Below are positions 51,383-61,352 of a stretch of DNA of 64,000 bases, one piece after another. How positions within the stretch are numbered: position 1 is the stretch's first letter; each line of letters begins with the position of its first letter. The notes beneath the pieces were generated by a model. That model was not told the origin of the DNA and ran no database searches. It worked only from the letters and a program-made list of their open reading frames with translations. Position numbers and translations under genes: made by a program. Source of the stretch: Serratia sarumanii (lineage in GTDB: Bacteria > Pseudomonadota > Gammaproteobacteria > Enterobacterales > Enterobacteriaceae); the NCBI RefSeq assembly GCF_029962605.1, contig NZ_CP124750.1:2604001-2668000 (forward strand), written 5' to 3'.

Positions 51383-51491
51383 AAAAAAAAGCCAGCACCC
51401 GAGCTGGCTTAAAAAACACTGGAAGCAATGTGAGCAATGTCGTGCCTTCCACATCAGAGCCGCAAACTGTGGCCTTCCGTGAACTGCCAGG
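51383..51491 (-). ncRNA. ryhB: RyhB iron-responsive small RNA
   Basis: On the minus strand the sequence contains GCACGACATTGCTCACATTG followed by CTTCCAGT, identical to the conserved core of E. coli RyhB. It ends in a GCCAGC / GCTGGC hairpin (51408-51391) and nine T, like the RyhB terminator. RyhB is made in low iron and, with Hfq, shuts off mRNAs of iron-using proteins such as sodB and sdhCDAB. The 5' end near 51491 is inferred from a -10 TATTAT at 51502-51497. E. coli has ryhB beside yhhX; here it lies between pspF and the zinc operon. Confidence 0.92.
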
Positions 51492-51495
51492 CGAT

Positions 51496-51514
51496 GATAA
51501 TAGTTATCAGTATC
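51496..51514 (-). promoter_or_regulatory. Fur box of the ryhB promoter
   Basis: GATAATAGTTATCAGTATC (plus strand) matches the Fur consensus at 15 of 19 positions. It covers the -10 TATTAT of the ryhB promoter, so Fe-Fur should repress it. Confidence 0.82.
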
Positions 51515-51569
51515 GTCTGTAAAGCACTTTGTTGAGAATTTTTCTCATTTCCACACGAAGATTGCGCAA

Positions 51570-52757
51570 TTACCACTCAGGGAACGGGTCAGCCATGTCC
51601 AGCCAGTAGTCCACGCCGGCGGCCATTTCATCGTCGCTCAGCAGGCATTCGTCCAGCAAACGCACGATCGTCGCCTGCTGCAAATGCTGGCCGATAAACA
51701 CCAGCTCCTGGCGCATGTCGCCGAACGGCTCCACCCATTTTTCCTGAATGTGCGCCCGCGCTTCGGGATCCTGCGGCCAGTTCTTTTGCGGGATGGCGCG
51801 CCAAAAGGTGCCCGCCAGGCCGTAGTGGGCGATGCCGCCGGCCTGGCTCCACTGCCCGGCCTGCCGCGGCCGCGTCGCCAGCCAGAAAAAGCCTTTCGAG
51901 CGCAGCAGCTTGCCGCCGCCCCAGTCGCCGTTGATCACGCGGTAAAACTTGTCCGGCGCAAACGGCCGCCGCGCCTGATAGACGAAGCTGCTGATGCCGT
52001 AGTTTTCCGTTTCCGGCACGTGTTCGCCGCGCAGCTCTTTCAGCCAGCCGGGCGCCTGCTGCGCCTTTTCAAAGCTGAAGCTGCCGGTATTCAGCACCGC
52101 CTCCAGCGGCAGTTTGCCCGGCGCGATCGGCACAATGCGGGCATCGGGGTTCAGGCTGGCCAACAGCGCCATCACTTCGCCCTGCTGGGCTGGCGTCAAC
52201 AGATCGGTCTTGCTGACCAGCATCACGTCGCAAAATTCAATTTGCTCAATCAACAGATCCGCCACGCTGCGCAGATCGTCCTCGCCCAGGCTTTGGCCGG
52301 CCTCCTGCAGGCTTTGCGCCCGTTGGTACTGCTGGATGAAATTCACCCCGTCGACCACCGTCACCAGAGTATCCAGCCGGGCGAACTGCGACAGGCTTTC
52401 CCCTTGTTCATCCTCGAAGGTAAAGGTTTCCGCCACCGGCAGCGGCTCGGAGATGCCGCTCGATTCGATCAGCAGGTAATCGAAACGCCCGTCCTGCGCC
52501 AGCTCACGCACCGATACCAGCAGGTCTTCGCGCAGCGTGCAGCAAATGCAGCCGTTGCTCATCTCCACCAGCTTCTCTTCCTGGCGATCGAGATGCACCG
52601 CATTTTCCACCAGCGCGGCGTCGATGTTTACTTCGCTCATGTCGTTGACGATCACCGCCACGCGCATGCCCTGCCGGTTGTTCAGGATGTGGTTCAGCAC
52701 CGTAGTCTTGCCGGCGCCGAGAAAGCCGGAAAGCACGGTCACGGGAAGTTGTTTCAT
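51570..52757 (-). CDS. COG0523 metal-chaperone GTPase (ZigA/ZNG-type)
   Basis: A 395-residue G3E GTPase of the CobW/COG0523 group. Walker [10 protein letters not shown], the metal-binding GCICC motif, the SKTD specificity motif and the C-terminal CobW_C domain ([17 protein letters not shown]) are present. Zinc-regulated members such as ZigA help deliver zinc to enzymes when it is scarce. ATG 52757 has GAGG at a good distance; an earlier ATG at 52778 overlaps the upstream gene. Last gene of the folE2 unit behind a Zur-like box, so a zinc role is favoured over cobalt or nitrile hydratase functions. Confidence 0.9.
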   Translation of the reverse strand: MKQLPVTVLSGFLGAGKTTVLNHILNNRQGMRVAVIVNDMSEVNIDAALVENAVHLDRQEEKLVEMSNGCICCTLREDLLVSVRELAQDGRFDYLLIESSGISEPLPVAETFTFEDEQGESLSQFARLDTLVTVVDGVNFIQQYQRAQSLQEAGQSLGEDDLRSVADLLIEQIEFCDVMLVSKTDLLTPAQQGEVMALLASLNPDARIVPIAPGKLPLEAVLNTGSFSFEKAQQAPGWLKELRGEHVPETENYGISSFVYQARRPFAPDKFYRVINGDWGGGKLLRSKGFFWLATRPRQAGQWSQAGGIAHYGLAGTFWRAIPQKNWPQDPEARAHIQEKWVEPFGDMRQELVFIGQHLQQATIVRLLDECLLSDDEMAAGVDYWLDMADPFPEW

Positions 52758-52767
52758 GGGAGCCTCA

Positions 52768-53328
52768 TTAAAATTCATTGCGTAATGCCTGATAGCCGCG
52801 CACCAGTTCGACGTTGGTGGCGGCCACTTCTTCCGAAAACTGCAGCGCGCCGCGATCGACCTGGCGATAGCGCGACAGGTCGCTGTCCGGCCCTACGCGC
52901 TCGGTCGAGGGGATATAGCGGTTTTCCGGCAGCGTCACGCCGTCCACCACCGCGTTGTAACGCACCACGCAGCCGGACTGGATGTGGCAGTTGAACAGCA
53001 CGCTGTTGAAACCGATAAACACCCGATCGTCGATGCGACACGGGCCGTGGACAATGGCGCGGTGGGCGATCGAGCTGTAACGGCCAATGGTGACCGCCGC
53101 CCCGCTCTTGGAGTGGATCACCACGCCGTCCTGAATATTGGAGTGCGAGCCGATGACGATCGGCTCCATGTCGCCGGTGGCGTTCAACTCGTCGGCGCGG
53201 ATCACCGCATAAGGGCCGACGTAGACGAAATCTTCGACGATCACCCGGCCGCAGATAATGGCGGTGGGATCGATGTAGGCCAGCGGCGAGACCTGCGGCA
53301 GGTGGCCGCTGGGATTTTTACGCAGCAT
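52768..53328 (-). CDS. Gamma-carbonic-anhydrase-like hexapeptide protein
   Basis: Left-handed beta-helix protein of 186 residues. Its hexapeptide repeats run from about 20 to 140, and three histidines in VIHSKSG and [10 protein letters not shown] fall where gamma-class carbonic anhydrases bind metal. Gamma enzymes can work with iron or cobalt, so it may replace zinc carbonic anhydrase under zinc limitation. It overlaps folE2 by 11 bases (GGGGAG before its ATG) and is followed after 10 bases by the COG0523 gene. Activity itself is not shown by the sequence. Confidence 0.87.
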   Translation of the reverse strand: MLRKNPSGHLPQVSPLAYIDPTAIICGRVIVEDFVYVGPYAVIRADELNATGDMEPIVIGSHSNIQDGVVIHSKSGAAVTIGRYSSIAHRAIVHGPCRIDDRVFIGFNSVLFNCHIQSGCVVRYNAVVDGVTLPENRYIPSTERVGPDSDLSRYRQVDRGALQFSEEVAATNVELVRGYQALRNEF

Positions 53329-54244
53329 GATTTTCTCCCCGCCAGCTCAGCTCCGCCACCGCATTGTGGGCATGCAGGCTCTCCTGATGCTCGACGCGCA
53401 GCGAGAAGGCGCGGTAATCGCACTGGCTGCACAGCATGCGATACAGACGGCGCGCCGCATCTTCGCAAAACATCAGGTTCTGACCGTTGGCCAGCGCGAA
53501 GGCCTGCTCGTCGCGGCGTTTCACCAGCGTTTGTACCGGCGTGCCCAGCGCGTGTTCGATGCGGTCGATCAATTTCACCGGTTCGAACGCCCGTTCATTC
53601 TCGGGCGTCACGGTGACCCAGGCCCAACTGCGCTGGCTGTGAGGGGTGGCCGGCATTCCCTGCTCCAACAGCCACTCGCTCACCTGCCGTTGGCTGATCC
53701 GCTCCGCCGCCTGTTCAAAATCAAACTGAAACTGTTGCTGCGCCAACTGACGGCTGAGCGCCGCCGAACTCGGGCAGGTCGAGGAGTAAGGCACGCCGAC
53801 GGTCAGCGCCAGCGTCAACCTGTCCGTCAGGGTGGCCTCGATGCGCAGCGGGTAAGCCTTCCAGCCGCGCTGCGGCGACAGCAACGCCGGGCGCGACAGC
53901 AGCAACTCGCCGCTGAGCGTCAGGCTGGCGCGATCGCTGTGTTCCGGCTGCGAATCCAGAAAGGCCTGCAGCGTTCGGCCGAGGCGCTGCGGCGTCAGCT
54001 CGCCCTGCGTCAATTCGTCCAGCGCCAGATACAGCCGCGACATGTGAATGCCGCGTTCGCCCGCCGCTTCGGCACGCAGGTTGATGCCGGCGTCGACCTT
54101 GGCCATCAGTGGCTTGCCGGCCAGCTCCAGCGGCAGCGCGATCCCTTGCATCCCGACCCAATCGAGCCCGACATCACTCATTTCGCCGCGCCATGCCTGA
54201 GCGTCCGGCAGCGAACGGCGTGGTGGAAGTGCAACTTCGTTCAT
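53318..54244 (-). CDS. folE2: GTP cyclohydrolase FolE2 (type IB)
   Basis: Zinc-independent GTP cyclohydrolase that makes 7,8-dihydroneopterin triphosphate for folate and queuosine when the zinc enzyme FolE is starved. It has 308 residues of the DUF198 tunnelling fold; the catalytic region includes VGVPYSSTCPSSAALSR with the key Cys, and the Glu/His segment is in the C-terminal third. AAGGGGA is 5 bases before the ATG. A Zur-like box is 51 bases upstream. First gene of a three-gene overlapping operon. Confidence 0.94.
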   Translation of the reverse strand: MNEVALPPRRSLPDAQAWRGEMSDVGLDWVGMQGIALPLELAGKPLMAKVDAGINLRAEAAGERGIHMSRLYLALDELTQGELTPQRLGRTLQAFLDSQPEHSDRASLTLSGELLLSRPALLSPQRGWKAYPLRIEATLTDRLTLALTVGVPYSSTCPSSAALSRQLAQQQFQFDFEQAAERISQRQVSEWLLEQGMPATPHSQRSWAWVTVTPENERAFEPVKLIDRIEHALGTPVQTLVKRRDEQAFALANGQNLMFCEDAARRLYRMLCSQCDYRAFSLRVEHQESLHAHNAVAELSWRGENHAA

Positions 54245-54294
54245 ACATCCCCTTGCGTTATTGTGACTTTGCCGGGGAACGGTATCATGATTTT

Positions 54295-54315
54295 GTAATG
54301 TTATAACATATCAAA
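54295..54315 (-). promoter_or_regulatory. Zur-like box of the folE2 operon
   Basis: GTAATGTTATAACATATCAAA contains the palindrome ATGTTATAACAT. Its left half fits the enterobacterial Zur site GAAATGTTATA at 10 of 11 bases; the right half is degenerate. Position and downstream genes fit zinc-dependent repression. Confidence 0.65.
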
Positions 54316-54388
54316 TAAGATTTTTTTCACGATCGCGAACGACCTGATTAATCAAGTCGCAGAAAACTCAGTGATTTTGCTCAATGGA

Positions 54389-54417
54389 TTGGGCTGCCGG
54401 TCAGAGTGCGATACACT
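54389..54417 (+). promoter_or_regulatory. Predicted sigma-70 promoter of sapA
   Basis: TTGGGC (54389-54394), a 17-base spacer and TACACT (54412-54417), ending 31 bases before the sapA ATG. Confidence 0.5.
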
Positions 54418-54448
54418 AACGCTATTGCTGATTAACCCATGAGCCTCT

Positions 54449-56098
54449 ATGCGTGGTTTACCCCTTTGGATAGTGTCGTTGTGCTTTACCGGCTCCGCCC
54501 TGGCCACAACAACACCGCCCGCGCCCGCCGCGGCGCCGCTGCCGGACATTCGCCAGAGCGGCTTTGTCTATTGCGTCAGCGGCATACTGAATACCTTCAA
54601 CCCGCAAATGGCCAGCAGCGGCCTGACGGTGGATACCCTGGCCGCCCAGCTGTACGATCGCCTGCTGGATGTCGATCCCTACACCTACCGGCTGATCCCC
54701 GAGCTGGCGCAAAGCTGGGAAGTGCTGGACAACGGCGCCACCTACCGCTTCCATCTGCGCAAGGACGTGCCGTTCCAGACCACCGCCTGGTTCACCCCCA
54801 CCCGCAAGATGAACGCCGACGACGTAGTGTTCAGCTTCGCGCGCGTATTTGACCAAAAACACCCTTATCACGACGTCAACGGCGGCGAATACCCCTATTT
54901 CGACAGCCTGCAGTTCGGCGATTCGGTGCAGAGCGTGAGAAAGCTCGACGACTACACGGTGGAGATCCGCCTGCAGTCGCCGGACGCCTCGTTCCTGTGG
55001 CACCTGGCGACCCACTACGCGCCGGTGCTGTCCGCCGAATACGCCGACACGCTGACGCGCGAAGGCCATCAGGAGCTGATCGACCGAGAGCCGGTCGGCA
55101 GCGGCCCGTTCCTGCTCAACGAATACCGCTCGGGGCAATATATTCGCCTGGCGCGCAACGCCGCCTACTGGAAAGGCCTGCCGCGCATGCCGCAGGTGGT
55201 GATCGATCTGGGCGCCGGCGGCACCGGCCGCCTCTCCAAACTGCTGACCGGCGAGTGCGACGTGCTGGCCTATCCGGCGGCGAGCCAGCTGTCTATCCTG
55301 CGCGACGATCCGCGCCTGCGCCTGACGCTGCGCCCGGGGATGAACATCGCCTATCTGGCGTTCAACACCCGCAAGCCGCCGCTCGACAACCTCAACGTGC
55401 GCCAGGCGATCTCGCTGGCGATCAACAACCAGCGGTTGATGCAATCGATCTATTACGGCACGGCGGAAACCGCCGCCTCGATCCTGCCGCGCGCCTCCTG
55501 GGCCTACGACAACGACGCGCACGTCACCGAGTACGATCCGGCCAAATCGCGCGAAATGCTGCGGCAGGCCGGCGTCGGCCAGCTGAACCTGAAGCTGTGG
55601 GTGCCGACCGCCTCGCAGTCTTACAACCCGAGCCCGCTGAAGACCGCCGAACTGATCCAGGCCGATCTCGGCCAGGTGGGCATCAACGTCACCATTGTGC
55701 CGGTGGAAGGCCGCTTCCAGGAGGCGCGCCTGATGGAGATGAACCACGATCTGACCCTGACCGGCTGGGCCACCGACAGCAACGACCCGGACAGCTTCTT
55801 CCGGCCGCTGCTGAGCTGCGCGGCAATCCGTTCGCAAACCAACTATGCTCACTGGTGTGACCCGGGCTTCGACGAGGTGCTGCAGAACGCGCTGCTGTCG
55901 CAGCAGCTGTCTCAGCGCATCGACAACTACCGCAAGGCGCAGAAGATCCTCGAGCAGCAATTGCCGGTGCTGCCGCTGGCCTCTTCCCTGCGGCTGCAGG
56001 CCTACCGCTACGACATCAAGGGATTGGTGCTGAGCCCGTTCGGCAACGCCTCGTTCGCCGGGGTGTACCGTGAATCCGCGCCGGAGGTGAAAAAGTGA
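54449..56098 (+). CDS. sapA: SapA, periplasmic peptide-binding protein
   Basis: Solute-binding protein of the Sap transporter, 549 residues (E. coli 547), with signal peptide [19 protein letters not shown]. Family 5 features such as [20 protein letters not shown] and the C-terminal domain with [17 protein letters not shown] match SapA. In pathogens the system imports antimicrobial peptides or heme for disposal; in E. coli SapBCDF exports putrescine. The stop overlaps the sapB start. Confidence 0.96.
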   Translation: MRGLPLWIVSLCFTGSALATTTPPAPAAAPLPDIRQSGFVYCVSGILNTFNPQMASSGLTVDTLAAQLYDRLLDVDPYTYRLIPELAQSWEVLDNGATYRFHLRKDVPFQTTAWFTPTRKMNADDVVFSFARVFDQKHPYHDVNGGEYPYFDSLQFGDSVQSVRKLDDYTVEIRLQSPDASFLWHLATHYAPVLSAEYADTLTREGHQELIDREPVGSGPFLLNEYRSGQYIRLARNAAYWKGLPRMPQVVIDLGAGGTGRLSKLLTGECDVLAYPAASQLSILRDDPRLRLTLRPGMNIAYLAFNTRKPPLDNLNVRQAISLAINNQRLMQSIYYGTAETAASILPRASWAYDNDAHVTEYDPAKSREMLRQAGVGQLNLKLWVPTASQSYNPSPLKTAELIQADLGQVGINVTIVPVEGRFQEARLMEMNHDLTLTGWATDSNDPDSFFRPLLSCAAIRSQTNYAHWCDPGFDEVLQNALLSQQLSQRIDNYRKAQKILEQQLPVLPLASSLRLQAYRYDIKGLVLSPFGNASFAGVYRESAPEVKK

Positions 56099-57060
56099 TT
56101 ATCTTTACCCTGCGCCGCATTCTGCTGCTGCTGATCACGCTGTTCTTCCTGACGCTGGTCAGCTTCAGCCTGAGCTATTTCACGCCGCGCGCGCCGCTGA
56201 ACGGCGCCGCCCTGCTGGACGCCTATCAGTTCTACTTCGTCAGCCTGCTGCACTGGGACTTCGGCGTTTCCAGCATCAACGGCCAGGCGATCAGCGAACA
56301 GCTGCGCGAAGTGTTCCCGGCCACCATGGAACTGTGCCTGCTGGCCTTCGCCCTGGCGCTGTTTATCGGCATTCCGCTGGGCATCATCGCCGGCGTGCTG
56401 CGCGGCAAGTGGCAGGACACCGCCATCAGCACCTTCGCGCTGCTGGGCTTTTCGATGCCGGTGTTCTGGCTGGCGCTGCTGCTGATGCTGTTCTTCTCGC
56501 TGCATCTGGGCTGGCTGCCGGTATCCGGCCGTTTCGACCTGCTGTATCAGGTGAAGCCGATCACCGGTTTCGCGCTGATCGACGCCTGGCTGTCGGACTC
56601 GCCGTACCGCGCCGAGATGATCGGCAGCGCCCTGCGCCACATGATCCTGCCGATCGCCGCGCTGGCGGTGGCGCCCACCACCGAAGTGGTGCGCCTGATG
56701 CGCATCAGCACCGACGACGTGCTGAGCCAAAACTACATCAAGGCCGCCGCCACCCGCGGTCTGTCGCGCTTCACCATCATTCGCCGCCACGTGTTGCACA
56801 ACGCGCTGCCGCCGATCGTGCCCAAGCTGGGGCTGCAGTTCTCCACCATGCTCACGCTGGCGATGATCACCGAAGTGGTGTTCAGCTGGCCGGGCCTCGG
56901 CCGCTGGCTGATCAACGCCATTCGCCAGCAGGACTATGCGGCGATCTCCGCCGGCGTCATGGTGGTCGGCACGCTGGTGATCACCATTAACGTCCTGGCC
57001 GATATTCTGGGTGCGGCAACCAACCCGCTGAAACATAAGGAATGGTATGCCCTTCGATAA
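56095..57060 (+). CDS. sapB: SapB, ABC transporter permease
   Basis: Inner-membrane permease, 321 residues, with about six membrane helices and the permease loop (EAA-type) [20 protein letters not shown] near 219-238. It starts with GTG at 56095, overlapping the sapA stop by 4 bases (GTGA). It forms the channel with SapC. Confidence 0.95.
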   Translation: MIIFTLRRILLLLITLFFLTLVSFSLSYFTPRAPLNGAALLDAYQFYFVSLLHWDFGVSSINGQAISEQLREVFPATMELCLLAFALALFIGIPLGIIAGVLRGKWQDTAISTFALLGFSMPVFWLALLLMLFFSLHLGWLPVSGRFDLLYQVKPITGFALIDAWLSDSPYRAEMIGSALRHMILPIAALAVAPTTEVVRLMRISTDDVLSQNYIKAAATRGLSRFTIIRRHVLHNALPPIVPKLGLQFSTMLTLAMITEVVFSWPGLGRWLINAIRQQDYAAISAGVMVVGTLVITINVLADILGAATNPLKHKEWYALR

Positions 57061-57937
57061 CGTATACCGCGAGAAAAAAATGCCGAGCCCGCTGCGCTAC
57101 ACCTGGCGGATTTTCTACGGCGACGCGCTGGCGATGATCGGTTTTTACGGGGTGATCGCCCTGCTGCTGCTGTCGCTGTTCGGCAGCCTGCTGGCGCCCT
57201 ACGCGCTGGATCAGCAGTTCCTCGGCTATCAGCTGCTACCGCCGTCTTGGTCGCGCTACGGCAACGTGTCGTTCTTTCTCGGCACCGACGATCTCGGGCG
57301 CGACATCCTCAGCCGCCTGTTGACCGGCACTGCCGCCACCTTCGGCTCGGCGCTGGCGGTGACGCTGGCCGCGGCGTTCTGCGGGGTGATCCTCGGCGTG
57401 TTCGCCGGCGTCACCCACGGGCTGCGCTCGGCGGTGCTCAACCACATCCTCGATACCCTGCTGTCCATTCCCTCGCTGCTGCTGGCGATCGTGGTGGTGG
57501 CGTTTATCGGCCCCAAACTTGAACACGCCATGCTGGCGGTGTGGCTCGCCTTGCTGCCGCGCATGGTGCGCACCATCTACAGCGCGGTGCACGACGAGCT
57601 GGAGAAAGAGTACGTGGTGGCGGCGCGGCTCGACGGCGCTTCCACGCTGCAGATCCTGTGGTACGCCGTCATGCCGAACATCGCCGCGGTGCTGGTGACC
57701 GAGTTCACCCGCGCGCTGTCGATGGCCATTTTGGACATCGCCGCGCTCGGCTTCCTCGATCTCGGCGCGCAGCTGCCTTCGCCGGAATGGGGAGCGATGC
57801 TCGGCGATTCGCTCGAGCTGGTGTACGTCGCCCCCTGGACGGTGATGCTGCCCGGCGCGGCCATCCTCGTCAGCGTGCTGCTGGTTAACCTGTTAGGCGA
57901 CGGTATGCGCCGCGCAATCAATGCCGGGGTGGAATAA
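57047..57937 (+). CDS. sapC: SapC, ABC transporter permease
   Basis: Second permease, 296 residues, with a soluble N-terminus, six membrane helices and the permease loop [20 protein letters not shown] near 192-211. It overlaps sapB by 14 bases and sapD by 1 base, so the operon is tightly coupled. Confidence 0.95.
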   Translation: MPFDNVYREKKMPSPLRYTWRIFYGDALAMIGFYGVIALLLLSLFGSLLAPYALDQQFLGYQLLPPSWSRYGNVSFFLGTDDLGRDILSRLLTGTAATFGSALAVTLAAAFCGVILGVFAGVTHGLRSAVLNHILDTLLSIPSLLLAIVVVAFIGPKLEHAMLAVWLALLPRMVRTIYSAVHDELEKEYVVAARLDGASTLQILWYAVMPNIAAVLVTEFTRALSMAILDIAALGFLDLGAQLPSPEWGAMLGDSLELVYVAPWTVMLPGAAILVSVLLVNLLGDGMRRAINAGVE

Positions 57938-58929
57938 TGCCGTTACTCGATATCCGCAATCTGACGATTGAATTTATGACCGCCGAAGGGCCGGTCAAGG
58001 CGGTCGATCGCGTCAGCATGACGCTGACCGAGGGCGAGGTGCGCGGCCTGGTGGGTGAATCGGGCTCCGGCAAGAGCCTGATCGCCAAGGCCATCTGCGG
58101 CGTAACCAAAGACAACTGGCGCGTCACCGCCGACCGTTTCCGCTTCGACGACATCGATCTGCTGCAGCTGAGCCCGCGCGAGCGGCGCAGGCTGGTGGGC
58201 CACAACGTCTCGATGATTTTCCAGGAGCCGCAGTCCTGTCTCGATCCTTCCGAGAGCATCGGCCGCCAGCTGGCGCAGGCGATCCCGGGCTGGACTTATA
58301 AAGGCCACTGGTGGCAGCGCTTCAACTGGCGCAAACGCCGCGCCATCGAATTGCTGCACCGCGTCGGCATCAAGGATCACGACGACATCATGGGCAGCTT
58401 CCCGTACGAGCTGACCGAAGGCGAGTGTCAGAAAGTTATGATCGCCATCGCGCTGGCCAACCAGCCGCGCCTGCTGATCGCCGATGAGCCGACTAACGCC
58501 ATGGAGCCGACCACCCAGGCGCAGATTTTCCGCCTGTTGGCGCGCCTCAATCAGAACAACAACACCACCATCCTGCTGATCAGCCATGATTTGCAGATGA
58601 TGAGTAAATGGGCCGACCGGGTGAACGTACTGTACTGCGGGCAAACAGTGGAAAGCGCCCAGTGCGAAGAGCTGCTGGCGGCACCGCACCACCCTTACAC
58701 CCAGGCGCTGATCCGCGCCATGCCGGATTTTGGCCGCTCGCTGCCGCACAAGAGCCGGTTGAACACGCTGCCGGGCGCCATTCCTTCGCTGGAACACCTG
58801 CCGATCGGCTGCCGTCTGGGGCCGCGCTGCCCTTACGCGCAGAAGAAGTGTATCGAAACGCCGCGCCTGCGCCCGGTCAAAAACCACTTCTTCGCCTGCC
58901 ACTTCCCGCTGAACATGGAGGAGCAATAA
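57937..58929 (+). CDS. sapD: SapD, ABC transporter ATPase
   Basis: ATP-binding subunit of 330 residues. Walker A GESGSGKS and Walker [11 protein letters not shown] are normal, but the ABC signature reads TEGEC in place of LSGGQ, a feature of SapD proteins. The oligopeptide-transporter C-terminal domain with conserved Cys ([13 protein letters not shown]) is present. In E. coli SapD also supports Trk potassium uptake. Confidence 0.96.
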   Translation: MPLLDIRNLTIEFMTAEGPVKAVDRVSMTLTEGEVRGLVGESGSGKSLIAKAICGVTKDNWRVTADRFRFDDIDLLQLSPRERRRLVGHNVSMIFQEPQSCLDPSESIGRQLAQAIPGWTYKGHWWQRFNWRKRRAIELLHRVGIKDHDDIMGSFPYELTEGECQKVMIAIALANQPRLLIADEPTNAMEPTTQAQIFRLLARLNQNNNTTILLISHDLQMMSKWADRVNVLYCGQTVESAQCEELLAAPHHPYTQALIRAMPDFGRSLPHKSRLNTLPGAIPSLEHLPIGCRLGPRCPYAQKKCIETPRLRPVKNHFFACHFPLNMEEQ

Positions 58930-58930
58930 C

Positions 58931-59743
58931 ATGGAAACGCTGTTGGAAGTGCGCAACCTGAGCAAAACCTACCGCTACCGCACCGGGCTGTTCCGCCGTC
59001 AGCACGTCGAGGCGGTGAAATCCGTCAGCTTTGCCCTGCGCGAAGGCCAGACGCTGGCGGTGATCGGCGAGAACGGCTCCGGCAAATCCACGCTGGCGAA
59101 GATGCTCTCCGGCATGGTGGAACCGACCGCCGGCGAACTGCTGATCGACGATCATCCGCTGGAATTCGGCGATTATCGCTATCGCAGCCAGCGCATTCGC
59201 ATGATTTTTCAGGATCCGAGCACCTCGCTCAACCCGCGCCAGCGCATCGGCCAGCTGCTGGACGCGCCGCTGCGGCTGAACACCAGTCTGGAACCCGCCG
59301 AACGCGAGCAGCGCATCAACCAGACGCTGCGCCAGGTCGGCATGCTGCCGGATCACGCCTACTACTATCCGCACATGCTGGCTTCCGGGCAGAAACAGCG
59401 CGTCGCATTGGCGCGTGCGCTGATCCTGCAGCCGAAGGTGATCGTCGCCGATGAGGCGCTGGCCTCGCTGGACATGTCGATGCGCTCGCAAATCATCAAC
59501 CTGATGCTGGAACTGCAGGAAAAACACGGTATTTCCTATATCTACGTCACTCAGCACCTCGGCATGATGAAGCATATCAGCGACCAGGTGTTGGTGATGC
59601 ACGAAGGAGAAATCGTCGAACGCGGCAGCACCGCCGAGGTGTTGGCGGCGCCGCTGCACGAATTGACCAAGCGCCTTATCGCCAGCCACTTCGGCGAGGC
59701 GCTGACCGCCGACGCCTGGCGGCGCGACGGCGGCCGTTTTTGA
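58931..59743 (+). CDS. sapF: SapF, ABC transporter ATPase
   Basis: Second ATPase, 270 residues, lacking the OPT C-terminal extension. Walker A GENGSGKS, signature LASGQKQRVALARAL and Walker B VIVADEALASLD are visible. It starts 1 base after the sapD stop with GGAGGA upstream. Last gene of sapABCDF, ended by a strong terminator. Confidence 0.96.
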   Translation: METLLEVRNLSKTYRYRTGLFRRQHVEAVKSVSFALREGQTLAVIGENGSGKSTLAKMLSGMVEPTAGELLIDDHPLEFGDYRYRSQRIRMIFQDPSTSLNPRQRIGQLLDAPLRLNTSLEPAEREQRINQTLRQVGMLPDHAYYYPHMLASGQKQRVALARALILQPKVIVADEALASLDMSMRSQIINLMLELQEKHGISYIYVTQHLGMMKHISDQVLVMHEGEIVERGSTAEVLAAPLHELTKRLIASHFGEALTADAWRRDGGRF

Positions 59744-59764
59744 GGCCCGTCCTGGCCTGCAATA

Positions 59765-59786
59765 AACCCGCTGCGGCGGGTTTTTT
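59765..59786 (+). terminator. Terminator of the sap operon
   Basis: AACCCGC (59765-59771), TGCG loop, GCGGGTT (59776-59782), with a run of six T from 59781. Confidence 0.88.
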
Positions 59787-59967
59787 ATTGCCGCACGCGC
59801 CTGCCGCTACGCCAGAAAACGCAAATACAAATTACATTCTTGTTATATATCCTTATATTTTATTCCTTTCAGTTATTGATTAGTCCGTAACATTATTTTA
59901 TCTCGCCAGGGCGATCGGTGAGGATATCCCCTACGTTGAGCCTCTCATACGACAGGATATCGCACTG

Positions 59968-60069
59968 ATGAACAGCCTTCGCCATCGCCGCCTCTCGCAG
60001 TTTCTGCTTACGCTGGCCGCCGGTTTCTCTGTTTACGGCCACGCGCTGTGCTGCGATGAGCTGCGCTGA
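59968..60069 (+). CDS. Possible 33-residue leader peptide ORF
   Basis: Short frame starting MNSLRHRRLSQFLLTL and ending GHALCCDELR. It has a basic N-terminus, a hydrophobic middle and a Cys-Cys pair near the end. CAGGAT lies 9 bases before the ATG. It precedes the CMD-domain gene by 98 bases, and the gap can form hairpins (CAGCC / GGCTG near 60113-60143). A leader peptide sensing cysteine supply is conceivable; it may also be chance. It shows no match to any family I know. Confidence 0.35.
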   Translation: MNSLRHRRLSQFLLTLAAGFSVYGHALCCDELR

Positions 60070-60167
60070 ATCCGCCTTTCGCCCCGCCAGCGGGCATGTT
60101 GCCTCTTTGTCCAGCCGCCGCTGCCGTACGCACCGGTGGCTGTTGCTCATGATTAAGGATTGACCCT

Positions 60168-61352
60168 ATGGAACGACTCCGTCGACAACATAATGCCCAG
60201 TGGTATCACGAAACCCAAAGCAGCGTACGGGGCGATGCGCCGCTGGAGCCGCAGGCGGCCACCCTGCGCGATCGTTTTCTGCTGGGGCTGGGCGCCTTCG
60301 CCGACGAAGCGCTAAATGCTGCGCTCAGCGCCCGCGCCGGGGTATTCAACGCCTCGCTGGCCGGTTACCACGCGCTGTTTCCCGACCAGGTGTCGCTGTC
60401 TCGATACGTGACATTGTCACCCTACGATCGCCTCAGCACCGCGTTGACCGTCGCTCAGGTGACGGGCGTGCAATCGCTTTGTAGCCACTACGCCGCCCGC
60501 CTCGCCCCGCTGCACAGCCCGGACGCCTCCCGGGAAAGCAATATCCGTCTCGCCCAGATCACCCAATATGCCCGCCAGCTCGCCAGCCAGCCCACGCTGA
60601 TTTGCCGCAGGGCGCTGCAACAGCTCGGCGACGTCGGGCTGAGCCCGGCGGATATCGTAACCTTCTCTCAGACGATCGGTTTTGTCAGCTATCAGGCGCG
60701 CGTAGTGGCGGGCGTCGCGGCGTTGGCCGGCCGCCCGGCGGTGGTGGTGCCCGGCTTCCCGAACGTCGAAGACGCCGATGGCGTCGCTTTCAGTGCCGAC
60801 GAGTTGAGCTGGACTGCGCGTCTGCCGACAATCGACACGGAAGCCGCCGCCGCCGAACAGCTTGACGTGCTGGATCAGAGCCACCCGCAGGCGCGCGCCG
60901 AATCTTATTATTTGCTGTTGGCGCACGATGCCGCCGCGCTGCGCGAGCGTAACGGCGTGTTTAACGGCATCAATGCCGAAGGATACGGGTTATCGGGCCG
61001 ATTGAAAGCGCTGGCGACGCTGGCGGTCTCGCGCATCAACGGCAGCCGCTACTGCGCGGCTACGGTGGCGCATGAATTGCAGGATGACGGACTGACGCAG
61101 GCGCTGTTCGCCGGGCTGCCTCAGGGGTTGGCGCATACCGACGATACGGTCAAACGCGCGGTGATCCACACAGCCACCGAGCTGACGCGCGCACCGGAGA
61201 AATTCACCCCGCAGAGCGTGCAGCCACTGTTCAACAGCGGCCTGAATCAGGCGCAGGCGCTGGAAGTGATCCTCACCGCCGCGCTCTACGCCTGGGAAAA
61301 CCGCCTGCGCCAAACGCTGGGCGATGCGGAGCCGGCACAGCCGGCGCAGTGA
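60168..61352 (+). CDS. Two-domain CMD (AhpD-like) protein
   Basis: A 394-residue cytosolic protein made of two carboxymuconolactone-decarboxylase/AhpD-like halves. The first (about 30-200) contains LSPADIVTFSQTIGFVSYQA; the second (about 220-390) contains LKALATLAVSRINGSRYCAATVAHEL. It resembles a fusion of the Avi_7169- and Avi_7170-type CMD proteins. The second half keeps one Cys and the His of the AhpD site but has Ser-Arg-Tyr where the first Cys of the CxxC pair is expected, so AhpD-type disulphide peroxidase activity is doubtful. AAGGA lies 8 bases before the ATG. Confidence 0.85.
   Translation: MERLRRQHNAQWYHETQSSVRGDAPLEPQAATLRDRFLLGLGAFADEALNAALSARAGVFNASLAGYHALFPDQVSLSRYVTLSPYDRLSTALTVAQVTGVQSLCSHYAARLAPLHSPDASRESNIRLAQITQYARQLASQPTLICRRALQQLGDVGLSPADIVTFSQTIGFVSYQARVVAGVAALAGRPAVVVPGFPNVEDADGVAFSADELSWTARLPTIDTEAAAAEQLDVLDQSHPQARAESYYLLLAHDAAALRERNGVFNGINAEGYGLSGRLKALATLAVSRINGSRYCAATVAHELQDDGLTQALFAGLPQGLAHTDDTVKRAVIHTATELTRAPEKFTPQSVQPLFNSGLNQAQALEVILTAALYAWENRLRQTLGDAEPAQPAQ

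Noticed and set aside
54458..55960. 500-codon minus-strand frame opposite sapA
   Set aside because: Antisense shadow of a clear SapA gene.
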